Of a stretch of 6,298 nucleotides of DNA, positions 1 through 6,059 are shown one piece after another. Position 1 is the first letter of the stretch, and each line of letters opens with the position of its first letter. The DNA comes from Defluviitaleaceae bacterium (GTDB lineage: Bacteria > Bacillota > Clostridia > Lachnospirales > WRAA01). The notes beneath the pieces were generated by a model. That model was given only the letters and a program-made list of their open reading frames with translations. It was not told where the DNA came from and did no database searches. The position numbers and the translations under genes are program-made. Location: assembly GCA_009780445.1 (NCBI GenBank), contig WRAA01000128.1, positions 1 through 6,298 of the forward strand. Direction: 5' to 3'.

Positions 1-108
1 AGTGTATTCCCCTCTGAACGTATTTCGCAGATCATGTCTCTGCTTAATAATCGTCCCAGAAAATCGCTTGGTTTTAAAACTCCTGCTGAACTGTTGCTCT
101 TGACTTGA
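1..108 (+). CDS. IS30-family transposase, C-terminal fragment (cut by window edge)
   Basis: The first base opens a frame that runs 35 codons to a TGA at 106-108. The translation includes SERISQIMSLLNNRPRKSLG followed by FKTPAELL. The 'LNNRPRK.LG.KTPAE' tail is the classic C-terminus of IS30-family DDE transposases, which cut and rejoin the ends of their own insertion element. Only the last tenth or so of a usual ~320-350 residue protein is in view, so I cannot say whether the element is intact. The right terminal inverted repeat should lie within a few tens of bases after the stop; the stretch around 103-120 is the candidate but its left partner is outside the window. Downstream, accC starts 260 bases later in the same direction. 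The family call is firm for so short a piece because the motif is very characteristic. Confidence 0.8.
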   Translation, partial: SVFPSERISQIMSLLNNRPRKSLGFKTPAELLLLT

Positions 109-135
109 CAATTCACCGCCCCCGGTTTTCCGCCA

Positions 136-278
136 CAGTCCACCCCATAAAGCCAAAACCGGGCTTTATGGGGACCCCGGGTCGTCAGCGGCTCCTTGCG
201 TACCACTGTGGGTACGCTCAGTCCACCCCACGAAGCCAAAACCGGGTTTCGCGGGAACCCCGGGCGTCGCCGCTTCCT
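136..278. repeat. Two-copy stem-loop repeat, 83-base period
   Basis: Two related units begin CAGTCCACCCCA at 136 and at 219. In copy 1, CCCCATAAAGCC (143-154) pairs perfectly with GGCTTTATGGGG (162-173) around the loop AAAACCG. In copy 2, CCCCACGAAGCC (226-237) faces GGTTTCGCGGGA (245-256) around the same loop. It pairs at 10 of 12 positions, one of them G-U. The T-A pair of copy 1 (148/168) is C-G in copy 2 (231/251), a compensatory change. Each hairpin is followed by ACCCCGGG and a similar CGTC-GC-CC tail. Identical loops with a covarying stem point to a structure kept as RNA or as folded DNA, in the style of a REP-like element. I do not recognise the family. Confidence 0.75.
198..217. repeat. 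Inverted repeat between the two repeat copies
   Basis: GCGTACC (198-204) and GGTACGC (211-217) are perfect reverse complements around a 6-base loop. It sits in the linker between the two stem-loop copies and is probably part of the same repeated unit. No T-run follows, so it is not a standard intrinsic terminator. Confidence 0.6.
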
Positions 279-305
279 AGATTGGCGAAAAATCGCCACT
301 TCTAG
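277..305. repeat. Long imperfect hairpin 64 bases before accC
   Basis: CTAGA (277-281) pairs with TCTAG (301-305), and TGGCGA (283-288) pairs with TCGCCA (293-298) around an AAAA loop, with a small 1x2 internal bulge. That gives 11 pairs in 29 bases. No T-run follows. It may end the repeat array or fold in the accC leader; nothing in the sequence decides between these. Confidence 0.55.
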
Positions 306-368
306 CCAGCATTTCGGTTATTGACCGCAGGTTCTTAGTTCGCGATGGCGCCCAACTAGGAGGGTAAC

Positions 369-1715
369 GTGTTCAATAAAGTCTTAATAGCAAACCGCGG
401 CGAGATTGCCGTGCGTGTTATCCGTTGCCTCAAGGAGATGGGCATCGCGTCGGTGGCTGTGTATTCGCAGGCCGACAAGGACGCGCTGCACGTGCAGCTT
501 GCCGACGAGGCCGTATGCATTGGCCCGCCCCGCGCCGTGGACAGCTATCTCAACATGAACAACATAATATCCGCGGCGTTCAACACCGGAGCGCAGGCCA
601 TACACCCGGGCTTTGGCTTTTTGTCCGAGAACGAGGTTTTTGCGTCAATGTGCGGTGAGTGCAGCATAAAGTTCATCGGCCCTGATCCGGCGTCCATCGG
701 TTTGATGGGCAACAAGTCCAACGCGCGCAAGCTTATGATCGAGGCCGGCGTGCCTGTTATCCCGGGGACCGACGGATTGTTAGACACTTACGAGGAAGCC
801 GAAAAGGCCGCCGAGAAGATGGGCTTCCCCGTGATGATAAAGGCTTCGGCGGGCGGCGGAGGCAAGGGCATCCGCATGGTTAGTTCGCAGGAAGAGCTTC
901 GCGCCCAGTTTGACGCCGCGAAGGTCGAGGCCAAGGCCGCCTTCGGCGACGACTCGATATACATGGAAAAGGTAATCACCAACGCCCGTCACATTGAAGT
1001 GCAGATATTAGCGGACGAACACGGCAACGTACTGCATCTTGGCGAACGCGACTGTTCGCTACAGCGCCGCAACCAGAAAGTGCTGGAAGAAGCTCCGTCC
1101 GTGGCCCTGACCAAGGAGCTGCGCAAGCAGATCGGCAAGGCCGCCGTGCTGGCCGCGAAAGCCGCAAACTACAAGAACGCGGGTACAATAGAGTTTCTGT
1201 ACAAGGACGGGCAGTTCATGTTCATGGAGATGAATACCCGCATACAGGTAGAACACCCCGTGACCGAAATGGTAACGGGCATCGACATAGTGGAGTGGCA
1301 GATACGCATTGCCGCCGGACAGCCTCTGGACATCAAGCAAAGCGCCGTAAAGATGGAAGGCCACGCCCTGGAGTGCCGCATAAACGCCGAAAACCCGGCG
1401 CGCGGCTTCGCGCCGTCCCCCGGAAAGATCGCGTATATGCACATGCCGAGCGGCGGACTGGGGCTGCGGGTAGACTCAGCGATGTTCGCGGGCTACACAA
1501 TCCCGCCTTATTATGACTCGATGATCGCCAAGGTCATTACCCACGGCAAGGATCGCGCCCAGGCTATCGCAAAGATGCAGCGCGCCCTCCACGAGTTCGT
1601 TATAAACGGCATTGATACAAATATTGAGTTCCAGTTGGACATACTGCATAACCCGACTTTCGCCGAAGGCGCGGTCGACACGGGATTTATCGCGCGGGAG
1701 ATTTTGAAAAACTAA
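369..1715 (+). CDS. accC: Acetyl-CoA carboxylase, biotin carboxylase subunit
   Basis: AccC uses ATP and bicarbonate to carboxylate the biotin on AccB, the first half-reaction of cytosolic malonyl-CoA synthesis. The 448 residues match the family length. The N-terminal domain (1-110, starting NKVLIANRGEIAVRVIR), the ATP-grasp domain (about 115-320) and the C-terminal domain (about 335-443) are all present. Expected catalytic residues are visible: K116, K158, the Gly loop 162-165, H208, K237, E275, E287, N289, R291, Q293, E295 and R337, in the motifs RRNQKVLEEAP and MEMNTRIQVEHPVTEMVTG. The start is GTG at 369, preceded by AGGAGGG (358-364), and gives the standard N-terminus. accD follows after 13 bases. 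Unusually, the gene just upstream is an IS30 remnant and not accB or fabZ. Pyruvate carboxylase N-part is unlikely because the protein ends cleanly after the carboxylase domain. Confidence 0.97.
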   Translation: MFNKVLIANRGEIAVRVIRCLKEMGIASVAVYSQADKDALHVQLADEAVCIGPPRAVDSYLNMNNIISAAFNTGAQAIHPGFGFLSENEVFASMCGECSIKFIGPDPASIGLMGNKSNARKLMIEAGVPVIPGTDGLLDTYEEAEKAAEKMGFPVMIKASAGGGGKGIRMVSSQEELRAQFDAAKVEAKAAFGDDSIYMEKVITNARHIEVQILADEHGNVLHLGERDCSLQRRNQKVLEEAPSVALTKELRKQIGKAAVLAAKAANYKNAGTIEFLYKDGQFMFMEMNTRIQVEHPVTEMVTGIDIVEWQIRIAAGQPLDIKQSAVKMEGHALECRINAENPARGFAPSPGKIAYMHMPSGGLGLRVDSAMFAGYTIPPYYDSMIAKVITHGKDRAQAIAKMQRALHEFVINGIDTNIEFQLDILHNPTFAEGAVDTGFIAREILKN

Positions 1716-1728
1716 AGGATTGTAGAGC

Positions 1729-2631
1729 ATGAACCTTTTCAAGAAGAAATATGTTACGATAAACACCGACAGCCACGCTTCGGCAAGCAGGCAGGCCGTA
1801 CCGACGATACCGGATGGCGTGTGGCATCAGTGCGGCAACTGCGGCCGGACGGTGTACAAGAAGGAGATAGGCGTGCACAAGGTTTGCCCTAAGTGCAGCG
1901 GCTGCTTCCGGCTTACCGCGCTTGAGCGCGTGGCGTTGACGGCCGACGAAGGCAGCTACTTGGAGTGCGACGCCGATCTTGCCGGCGGCAATCCGCTGGA
2001 CTTCCCGGGATACTCTGAAAAGCTTGCTAGTCTTCGTGAAGCTACGGGAATCAACGACGCCATAGTGTGCGGAAAGTGTACCGTGGACGGCTTTGAGTGC
2101 TATGTCGGGTCGATGGACCCCACGTTTATAATGGGAAGCATGGGCTCAGTGGTGGGAGAGAAACTGACGCGTATGTTCGAGAACGCGACGCGCGACGGGC
2201 TGCCTGCCGTGGTATTTACCGTATCGGGCGGAGCGCGTATGCAGGAGGGCATCATATCCCTGATGCAGATGGCCAAGGTAAGCGCCGCGGTTGCGCGGCA
2301 CAGCGAGGCCGGCCTGCTCTACGTCACGGTGTTGACCGACCCAACCACGGGCGGCGTAACCGCCAGCTTTGCTATGCTTGGGGACGTCATTCTTGCGGAA
2401 CCCGGCACGGTGGTGGGTTTCGCGGGCCGAAGGGTTATCGAGTCAACCATAAAGCAGAGCCTTCCAGATGACTTCCAGACCGCTGAGTTTGTACTCCAGC
2501 ACGGTTTCATAGATGCCGTGGTTCCTCGTGAAAAGCTTAAGGCTACGCTTTCAAAGCTTTTCATGCTGCATGGGGTCAAGCGTGTGAGCGTCGCCGACGG
2601 GGATGAACGACCCGCGGAGGTGGCGCAATGA
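1729..2631 (+). CDS. accD: Acetyl-CoA carboxylase, carboxyltransferase subunit beta
   Basis: AccD pairs with AccA as the carboxyltransferase that moves the carboxyl group from biotin to acetyl-CoA. The 300 residues match the family. An N-terminal Cys4 zinc ribbon is clear: C35-x2-C38 and C53-x2-C56. The crotonase-fold core follows, with GSMDPTFIMGSMGSVVGEK (127-145), the oxyanion-hole stretch SGGARMQEG (166-174) and LTDPTTGGVTASFAMLGD (202-219). The ATG at 1729 is preceded by AAAGGA (1714-1719), which overlaps the accC stop codon, so translation is probably coupled to accC. The TGA stop overlaps the accA start in an ATGA junction, fitting equal production of the two carboxyltransferase subunits. 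No anomalies were seen. Confidence 0.97.
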   Translation: MNLFKKKYVTINTDSHASASRQAVPTIPDGVWHQCGNCGRTVYKKEIGVHKVCPKCSGCFRLTALERVALTADEGSYLECDADLAGGNPLDFPGYSEKLASLREATGINDAIVCGKCTVDGFECYVGSMDPTFIMGSMGSVVGEKLTRMFENATRDGLPAVVFTVSGGARMQEGIISLMQMAKVSAAVARHSEAGLLYVTVLTDPTTGGVTASFAMLGDVILAEPGTVVGFAGRRVIESTIKQSLPDDFQTAEFVLQHGFIDAVVPREKLKATLSKLFMLHGVKRVSVADGDERPAEVAQ

Positions 2632-3488
2632 GCATATTCAAGGGAAAGCCTCGTGCAAGGCCGACTGTGCGGCCGGATACCAGGACAGGTACGACAGCGG
2701 AGCCTCAGCCATACGACAAGGTGTTGATTGCTCGCAAGACTACGCGTCCGACGGCTCTCGACCTTATCTCCGAGATTTTCACGGATTTCATGGAACTGCA
2801 CGGCGACCGGAGCTTTGGGGACGACAGGGCCGTGGTCGGCGGCATAGCGATGCTTGACGGCAGACCCGTCACGGTAATCGGAATACAGCGCGGCCGTAAC
2901 ATTGATGAGAATGTGCTGCGCAACTTCGGCTCCGCCCACCCCGAGGGATACCGCAAGGCTCTGCGACTTATGAAACAGGCCGAGAAGTTTGGGCGTCCCG
3001 TCGTTACCCTGATAAACACATCGGGGGCGTTTTGCGGCGTAGGCGCCGAAGAACGCGGAATGGGCGAGGCTATTGCGCGAAACCTCTACGAAATGTCGCT
3101 TCTTCGTGTACCCATCGTTTCGATAATAATCGGTGAGGGCGGCTCCGGCGGGGCAATCGGCCTGGCGGCGGCTGACAGTGTATGGATGTTGTCAAACTCC
3201 GTCTATTCGATCATTTCGCCCGAGGGCTGCGCCAGCATATTGTGGAAGGATTCCTCCCGCGCGCGGGACGCCGCTGCCATAATGTGCATCACGGCACACG
3301 AGCTGCTGGATATTGGCGTGGTTGACAGGGTATTCGAGGAACACCCCGAGGGCGCGGAAAACGACCTTCCGAGCCTTGCCCGGGAAATAAAGGAGGCGCT
3401 TGTCAATGAAGTTTCCGAGCTTGCGAGAATGGATGTCGGCGCTCTTGTCCAAAGGCGCTACGACAGATTCAGAAAATTCGGAAGCTGA
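2628..3488 (+). CDS. accA: Acetyl-CoA carboxylase, carboxyltransferase subunit alpha
   Basis: AccA is the acetyl-CoA-binding half of the carboxyltransferase, forming an A2B2 complex with AccD. Seen motifs are RPTALDLISEIFTDFMELHG (40-59), GDRSFGDDRAVVGG (59-72), TSGAFCGVGAEERG (131-144), the oxyanion-hole stretch GEGGSGGAIG (169-178) and SPEGCASILWKD (197-208). At 286 residues it is shorter than the ~319 of E. coli because the N-terminal arm is reduced, as is usual in clostridia. The 'FCG' in place of the proteobacterial 'YPG' is likewise clostridial. The ATG at 2628 overlaps the accD stop by four bases, with GGAGG at 2616-2620 as ribosome site. pth begins four bases after the TGA. An AGGAGG lies inside the 3' end (3391-3396) and is discussed with pth. 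Confidence 0.97.
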   Translation: MSIFKGKPRARPTVRPDTRTGTTAEPQPYDKVLIARKTTRPTALDLISEIFTDFMELHGDRSFGDDRAVVGGIAMLDGRPVTVIGIQRGRNIDENVLRNFGSAHPEGYRKALRLMKQAEKFGRPVVTLINTSGAFCGVGAEERGMGEAIARNLYEMSLLRVPIVSIIIGEGGSGGAIGLAAADSVWMLSNSVYSIISPEGCASILWKDSSRARDAAAIMCITAHELLDIGVVDRVFEEHPEGAENDLPSLAREIKEALVNEVSELARMDVGALVQRRYDRFRKFGS

Positions 3489-3492
3489 CGAC

Positions 3493-4065
3493 ATGAAGTT
3501 TATTATCGGTCTTGGCAACCCTGGAAGAGATTACGCCGGAACGCGCCACAACATAGGTTTTGAAGTGATAGACAGGATCGCGGCGGATGTTGGCGTCGAG
3601 ATAAACCGAGCCAAGCATCGCGCCCACTTCGGCGAAGGATTTCTTGGCACAAGGAAAATTGTGCTTGTGAAGCCGCAGACATACATGAACCTTTCGGGTG
3701 AGTGCGTGCGCGACATACTTCATTTCTACAAGCGTACTCCCTCCGACATGATTGTCGTCTACGACGACTGCGACCTCGCGCTTGGTCAGATAAGGATCAG
3801 GGAGCGCGGAAGCGCGGGCAGTCACAACGGTATGAAAAACATCGTATACCAGCTTGAAACCGACGAATTCGTCCGGGTAAGGGTTGGAATAGGCGAAAAG
3901 CCGCCGCGCATGGAACTTGCCAACTATGTGCTGAGCAAGTTTGCCAAGCACGAACTGGAGGAAGCGGCCGCGGGGGCGGAAAAGGCGGCTGACGCCGCGA
4001 TAGCCGTACTAAAAGAAGGCGCGACGGCGGCTATGAACAAGTTTAACGTTAAAGCGGGGGGATAG
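3493..4065 (+). CDS. pth: Peptidyl-tRNA hydrolase
   Basis: Pth cleaves the ester bond of peptidyl-tRNA that drops off ribosomes, freeing tRNA for reuse; it acts in the cytosol and is normally essential. From ATG 3493 the product is 190 residues, close to the ~190-195 of the family. It starts MKFIIGLGNPGRDYAGTRHN, the usual N-terminus. Active-site residues are N9, H19, N66 (QTYMNLSGE), D91 (VYDDCDL) and N112 (GSAGSHNGMKN). GGAAG at 3480-3484 is a fair ribosome site eight bases ahead. The frame stays open upstream to an ATG at 3406 and a TTG at 3400 behind a perfect AGGAGG (3391-3396). The longer ATG start would add 29 unlike-family residues, so the shorter start is preferred. accA lies 4 bases before and the reductase gene 3 bases after, so it is co-transcribed with both. 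Confidence 0.95.
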   Translation: MKFIIGLGNPGRDYAGTRHNIGFEVIDRIAADVGVEINRAKHRAHFGEGFLGTRKIVLVKPQTYMNLSGECVRDILHFYKRTPSDMIVVYDDCDLALGQIRIRERGSAGSHNGMKNIVYQLETDEFVRVRVGIGEKPPRMELANYVLSKFAKHELEEAAAGAEKAADAAIAVLKEGATAAMNKFNVKAGG

Positions 4066-4068
4066 GCT

Positions 4069-5019
4069 ATGCGCAAGATAAAGATAGGGCGCACGGGGAT
4101 CGAAGTAACTGAACTGTGTTTCGGGACCCTCCCAATGGGGCCGCTTCAAAAGGACATGCCCGCCGAGGAGGCGTCCGACGTGCTGGCGCACGCGCTGAAA
4201 TCCGGCATAAACTTTGTGGATACGGCGCAGGTCTACAAGACGCACACCTATGTCCGCAAGGCGATGGAAAAAAGCGGCGTAACTCCCGTCATATCCACGA
4301 AGTCTCCGGCATTGTCGTACGAGGACATGCGGGCGGCCGTTGAGCAAGCGCTTGAAGAGATAGGCGTCAGGAAGCTTGATATATTCTTCCTTCACGCCGC
4401 GCGCGCGGATCTCGGGGTTTTTGAGCAGCGCGCCGGCGCTCTGAAATGTTTGCTTGAATACCGCGAAAAAGGGATAATTACGGCTGTCGGCATAAGCCTG
4501 CACTCAGTAGATGTCGTTAACCTCGCGGCAGAGCATCCCGAGATCGACATAGTGTTCCCGCTGATAAACAGCCGCGGTATGGGCGTCCTGAACGGGAGCC
4601 GCGAGGACATGGAACAGGCGATCAACAAGTGTCATGACAACGGTAAGGGTGTATTTCTGATGAAGGTTCTTGCGGGCGGCACCCTTATAAACGGTTACAG
4701 GCAGAGCATGGATTACATAACCTCATTTTCCGCGGGGCGCTTCCCATATGCCGTCGGCATGGTGAACAAGCGGGAAGTCGACATGAATCTTAAATATTTC
4801 CGCGGTGAAGACATCTCATCGGAACTTGCCGACACCAAGATAGAAAACAAGAATTTCTTCGTGTTCAAAGCCATATGTACCAGGTGCGGGACATGTGTCG
4901 AAGAGTGCCACAGCGACGCGATAACGATCACTGACGCGTGCGAGATAGATGAAAGCAAGTGCCTGAAATGCGGCTATTGCGTAGGCGCGTGTCCGGCGTT
5001 TGCCATCAGGATGATCTAG
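4069..5019 (+). CDS. Aldo/keto reductase fused to a two-[4Fe-4S] ferredoxin domain
   Basis: This 316-residue protein has an NADPH-type aldo/keto reductase barrel (about 1-245) and a C-terminal ferredoxin domain (about 262-316). The barrel begins IKIGRTGIEVTELCFGT and carries the catalytic tetrad D51, Y56 (DTAQVY), K78 (ISTKS) and H109 (FFLHA). The tail has two cluster motifs, C270-x2-C273-x2-C276-x3-C280 and C298-x2-C301-x2-C304-x3-C308-P. The first lacks the Pro usually found after the fourth Cys and has His there. Such fusions are common in anaerobes; the substrate is unknown, and electron flow between the clusters and the nicotinamide is inference. No signal peptide is seen, so it is cytosolic. 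The G-run GGGGGGA (4056-4062) serves as ribosome site. The gene is 3 bases from pth. A link to lipid metabolism rests on context only. Confidence 0.9.
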   Translation: MRKIKIGRTGIEVTELCFGTLPMGPLQKDMPAEEASDVLAHALKSGINFVDTAQVYKTHTYVRKAMEKSGVTPVISTKSPALSYEDMRAAVEQALEEIGVRKLDIFFLHAARADLGVFEQRAGALKCLLEYREKGIITAVGISLHSVDVVNLAAEHPEIDIVFPLINSRGMGVLNGSREDMEQAINKCHDNGKGVFLMKVLAGGTLINGYRQSMDYITSFSAGRFPYAVGMVNKREVDMNLKYFRGEDISSELADTKIENKNFFVFKAICTRCGTCVEECHSDAITITDACEIDESKCLKCGYCVGACPAFAIRMI

Positions 5020-5034
5020 AACTATACGACTGAC

Positions 5035-5040
5035 AGGAGG
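5035..5040 (+). promoter_or_regulatory. Strong ribosome binding site for the original AIM24 start
   Basis: AGGAGG lies eight bases before the ATG at 5049. It is the best Shine-Dalgarno match in the window after that of accC. It argues that translation was meant to start at 5049 and not at the in-frame ATG 5115, which has only AGGGG (5103-5107) ahead of it. Confidence 0.8.
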
Positions 5041-5048
5041 GGCTCAAT

Positions 5049-5093
5049 ATGCAACACAGTATTATCGGCGACAGCTTCCCCGTGTTGCTGTGA
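5049..5093 (+). pseudogene. 5' part of the AIM24-family gene, cut off by TGA at codon 15
   Basis: From ATG 5049 the frame reads MQHSIIGDSFPVLL and then TGA (5091-5093). After the TGA the same frame reads DLNRGETMVTQRGGMSW and continues as the AIM24 domain to 5726. From my recall of the family, its N-terminus has the form 'M.Y.I.G..LPVV.C.L..GE.M.TE.G.MSW', so both parts align with no frame change and the TGA falls where a Cys is often found. The strong AGGAGG ahead supports this start. The sequence shows a point nonsense change (or a recoded codon, or a sequencing error) inside one gene and not two separate genes. Confidence 0.75.
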
Positions 5094-5114
5094 GATCTTA
5101 ACAGGGGCGAAACA

Positions 5115-5726
5115 ATGGTGACGCAACGCGGCGGCATGTCATGGCGCACGGCCGACATCGAGATGAACACCAGCACAACCGGCGGCATAATGAAGGGGAT
5201 TAAGAGGTCGCTCGCGGGCAATTCATTCTTTCTTAACCAGTATACCGCAAAGAGCGACAATCAGCAGATCGCCTTTGGGCTGTCCTTCCCGGGTGAGATT
5301 ATGACGCACGACGTATCCGGCGGGCGCGACCTTATCGCCCAGAAAAACGCCTTCATAGCCTGCACGGACAAGGTCGATATCGATATATTTTTTAACAAAA
5401 AGCTTGGCGCGGGAATTTTTGCGGGAGAGGGGTTTATCCTTGAGCGTTTTAGCGGCGACGGCCTTGTATTTATTGAAATTGACGGCAAAATGAAGGAATA
5501 TACCCTTGCGCCCGGTGAAAAGCTTGTGATCGACAGCGGATACCTGGCCGCCATGGAACCGACCGTAACCTTTGACATAGAGTTTGTCAAAGGGCTTAAA
5601 AATATTGCCTTCGGCGGCGAGGGGCTGTTTCTGGGCAACCTCACCGGCCCCGGAAAGGTATGGCTGCAAACCCTGCCCATAACCGGTCTGACAAGATTGT
5701 TCGGTTCGGGCGGTAAATCAATGTAA
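5115..5726 (+). CDS. AIM24-family (TIGR00266-type) protein, main part downstream of an in-frame TGA
   Basis: The 203 residues cover nearly all of an AIM24 domain, a beta-rich fold of unclear biochemical role, named after a yeast mitochondrial protein; bacterial members are soluble. Visible family motifs are GGMSW (6-10), SFPGEI (57-62), KKLGAGIFAGEGFI (95-108), SGYLAAME (141-148), FGGEGLF (166-172) and LTGPGKVWLQT (176-186). Family members usually have ~20 more residues at the front; here these are encoded in frame from 5049 but separated by TGA at 5091. If the TGA stops translation, ribosomes might restart at ATG 5115 using AGGGG (5103-5107). The product would then lack the first beta strand. 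The body has no other stop or frameshift, which fits recent damage or a still useful product. It ends flush against the convergent gene at 5727. Confidence 0.85.
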   Translation: MVTQRGGMSWRTADIEMNTSTTGGIMKGIKRSLAGNSFFLNQYTAKSDNQQIAFGLSFPGEIMTHDVSGGRDLIAQKNAFIACTDKVDIDIFFNKKLGAGIFAGEGFILERFSGDGLVFIEIDGKMKEYTLAPGEKLVIDSGYLAAMEPTVTFDIEFVKGLKNIAFGGEGLFLGNLTGPGKVWLQTLPITGLTRLFGSGGKSM

Positions 5727-6017
5727 CTAGCTCTTACCCGAGGCTTGGCCGTTGCACGCGAAAATTTCCATCATAAGCAGCGCGCCAAGCCTGAAGGCAT
5801 AGGCGAATGTATTGTAATGCTCTATCCCTTTCAATTCCCCATCCGCCTCAAGAAATTTCTCGAAATGGTCTCTTTCGGATTCGTTCAGCGTGGCCAGCAG
5901 CTTTTCGTGATTAATTTCTTTCATTTCGTTAGCCTCGGCATAGGCCGGGTATTTTGCGGGAAGTTCAGAGTTCATATGGATGTCTCCGAAGTATAGTTTT
6001 TCCAAAATACTTGGCAT
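5727..6017 (-). CDS. DUF6809-like small protein
   Basis: This 96-residue protein begins MPSILEKLYFGDI and ends with FAYAFRLGALLMMEIFACNG near the C-terminus. The opening 'ILE.LY.G.I' and closing 'Y.FRLGALMM.E' blocks, with a charged helical middle (NHEKLLATLNESERDHFEKF), match my memory of DUF6809, a family of ~90-100 residue clostridial proteins often found near mobile or phage-derived genes. Function is unknown. I chose the ATG at 6017 because AAAGGA (plus-strand 6026-6031) lies eight bases before it. An upstream in-frame ATG at 6074 would add 19 residues that do not fit the family and would run through the operator-like repeats. The stop codon directly abuts the stop of the AIM24 gene. It is monocistronic within the window and has its own AT-rich promoter. 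Confidence 0.8.
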   Translation of the reverse strand: MPSILEKLYFGDIHMNSELPAKYPAYAEANEMKEINHEKLLATLNESERDHFEKFLEADGELKGIEHYNTFAYAFRLGALLMMEIFACNGQASGKS

Positions 6018-6036
6018 GGCGGTAGTCCTTTCTTTA

Positions 6037-6059
6037 ATAGTTGTATTTTTTACAATTAT
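6037..6059. promoter_or_regulatory. Second operator-like inverted repeat over the transcription start
   Basis: ATAGTTGTA (6037-6045) faces TACAATTAT (6051-6059) around five T's, with one mismatch in nine. It covers the expected start point and the -10 box of the leftward promoter. The half-site matches the one in 6062-6079. Confidence 0.45.

Larger units (their letters stand above)
109..368. other. Gene-free, hairpin-rich spacer between IS30 end and accC
   Basis: No convincing gene lies here. A 66-codon frame at 105-305 is made of the repeat itself and has no ribosome site. The stretch holds two copies of a stem-loop repeat (136-196 and 219-278), a hairpin between them (198-217) and a further hairpin (277-305), then a short leader into accC. 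No good sigma-A promoter is visible: TTGACC at 321-326 lacks a matching -10 box at the right distance. The accC promoter is therefore either atypical, inside the upstream element, or further upstream. Confidence 0.6.

Noticed and set aside
105..305. 66-codon rightward frame over the hairpin repeats
   Set aside because: It is built from the repeat sequence, has no ribosome site, and shows no family-like features; it is a by-product of a G+C-rich repeat.
321..349. TTGACC as the -35 box of an accC promoter
   Set aside because: At 16-18 bases downstream there is only G+C-rich sequence such as GATGGC, with no resemblance to TATAAT.
2319..2939. Long leftward frame (206 codons) opposite accD/accA
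   Set aside because: It lies wholly antisense to two conserved genes whose codon use explains it; no ribosome site or domain is seen.
5094..5141. Possible SECIS hairpin after the TGA in the AIM24 gene
   Set aside because: The best stem is short with a 2-base bulge, and its loop begins AA without the early G expected of bacterial SECIS elements; recoding is kept only as a hypothesis.
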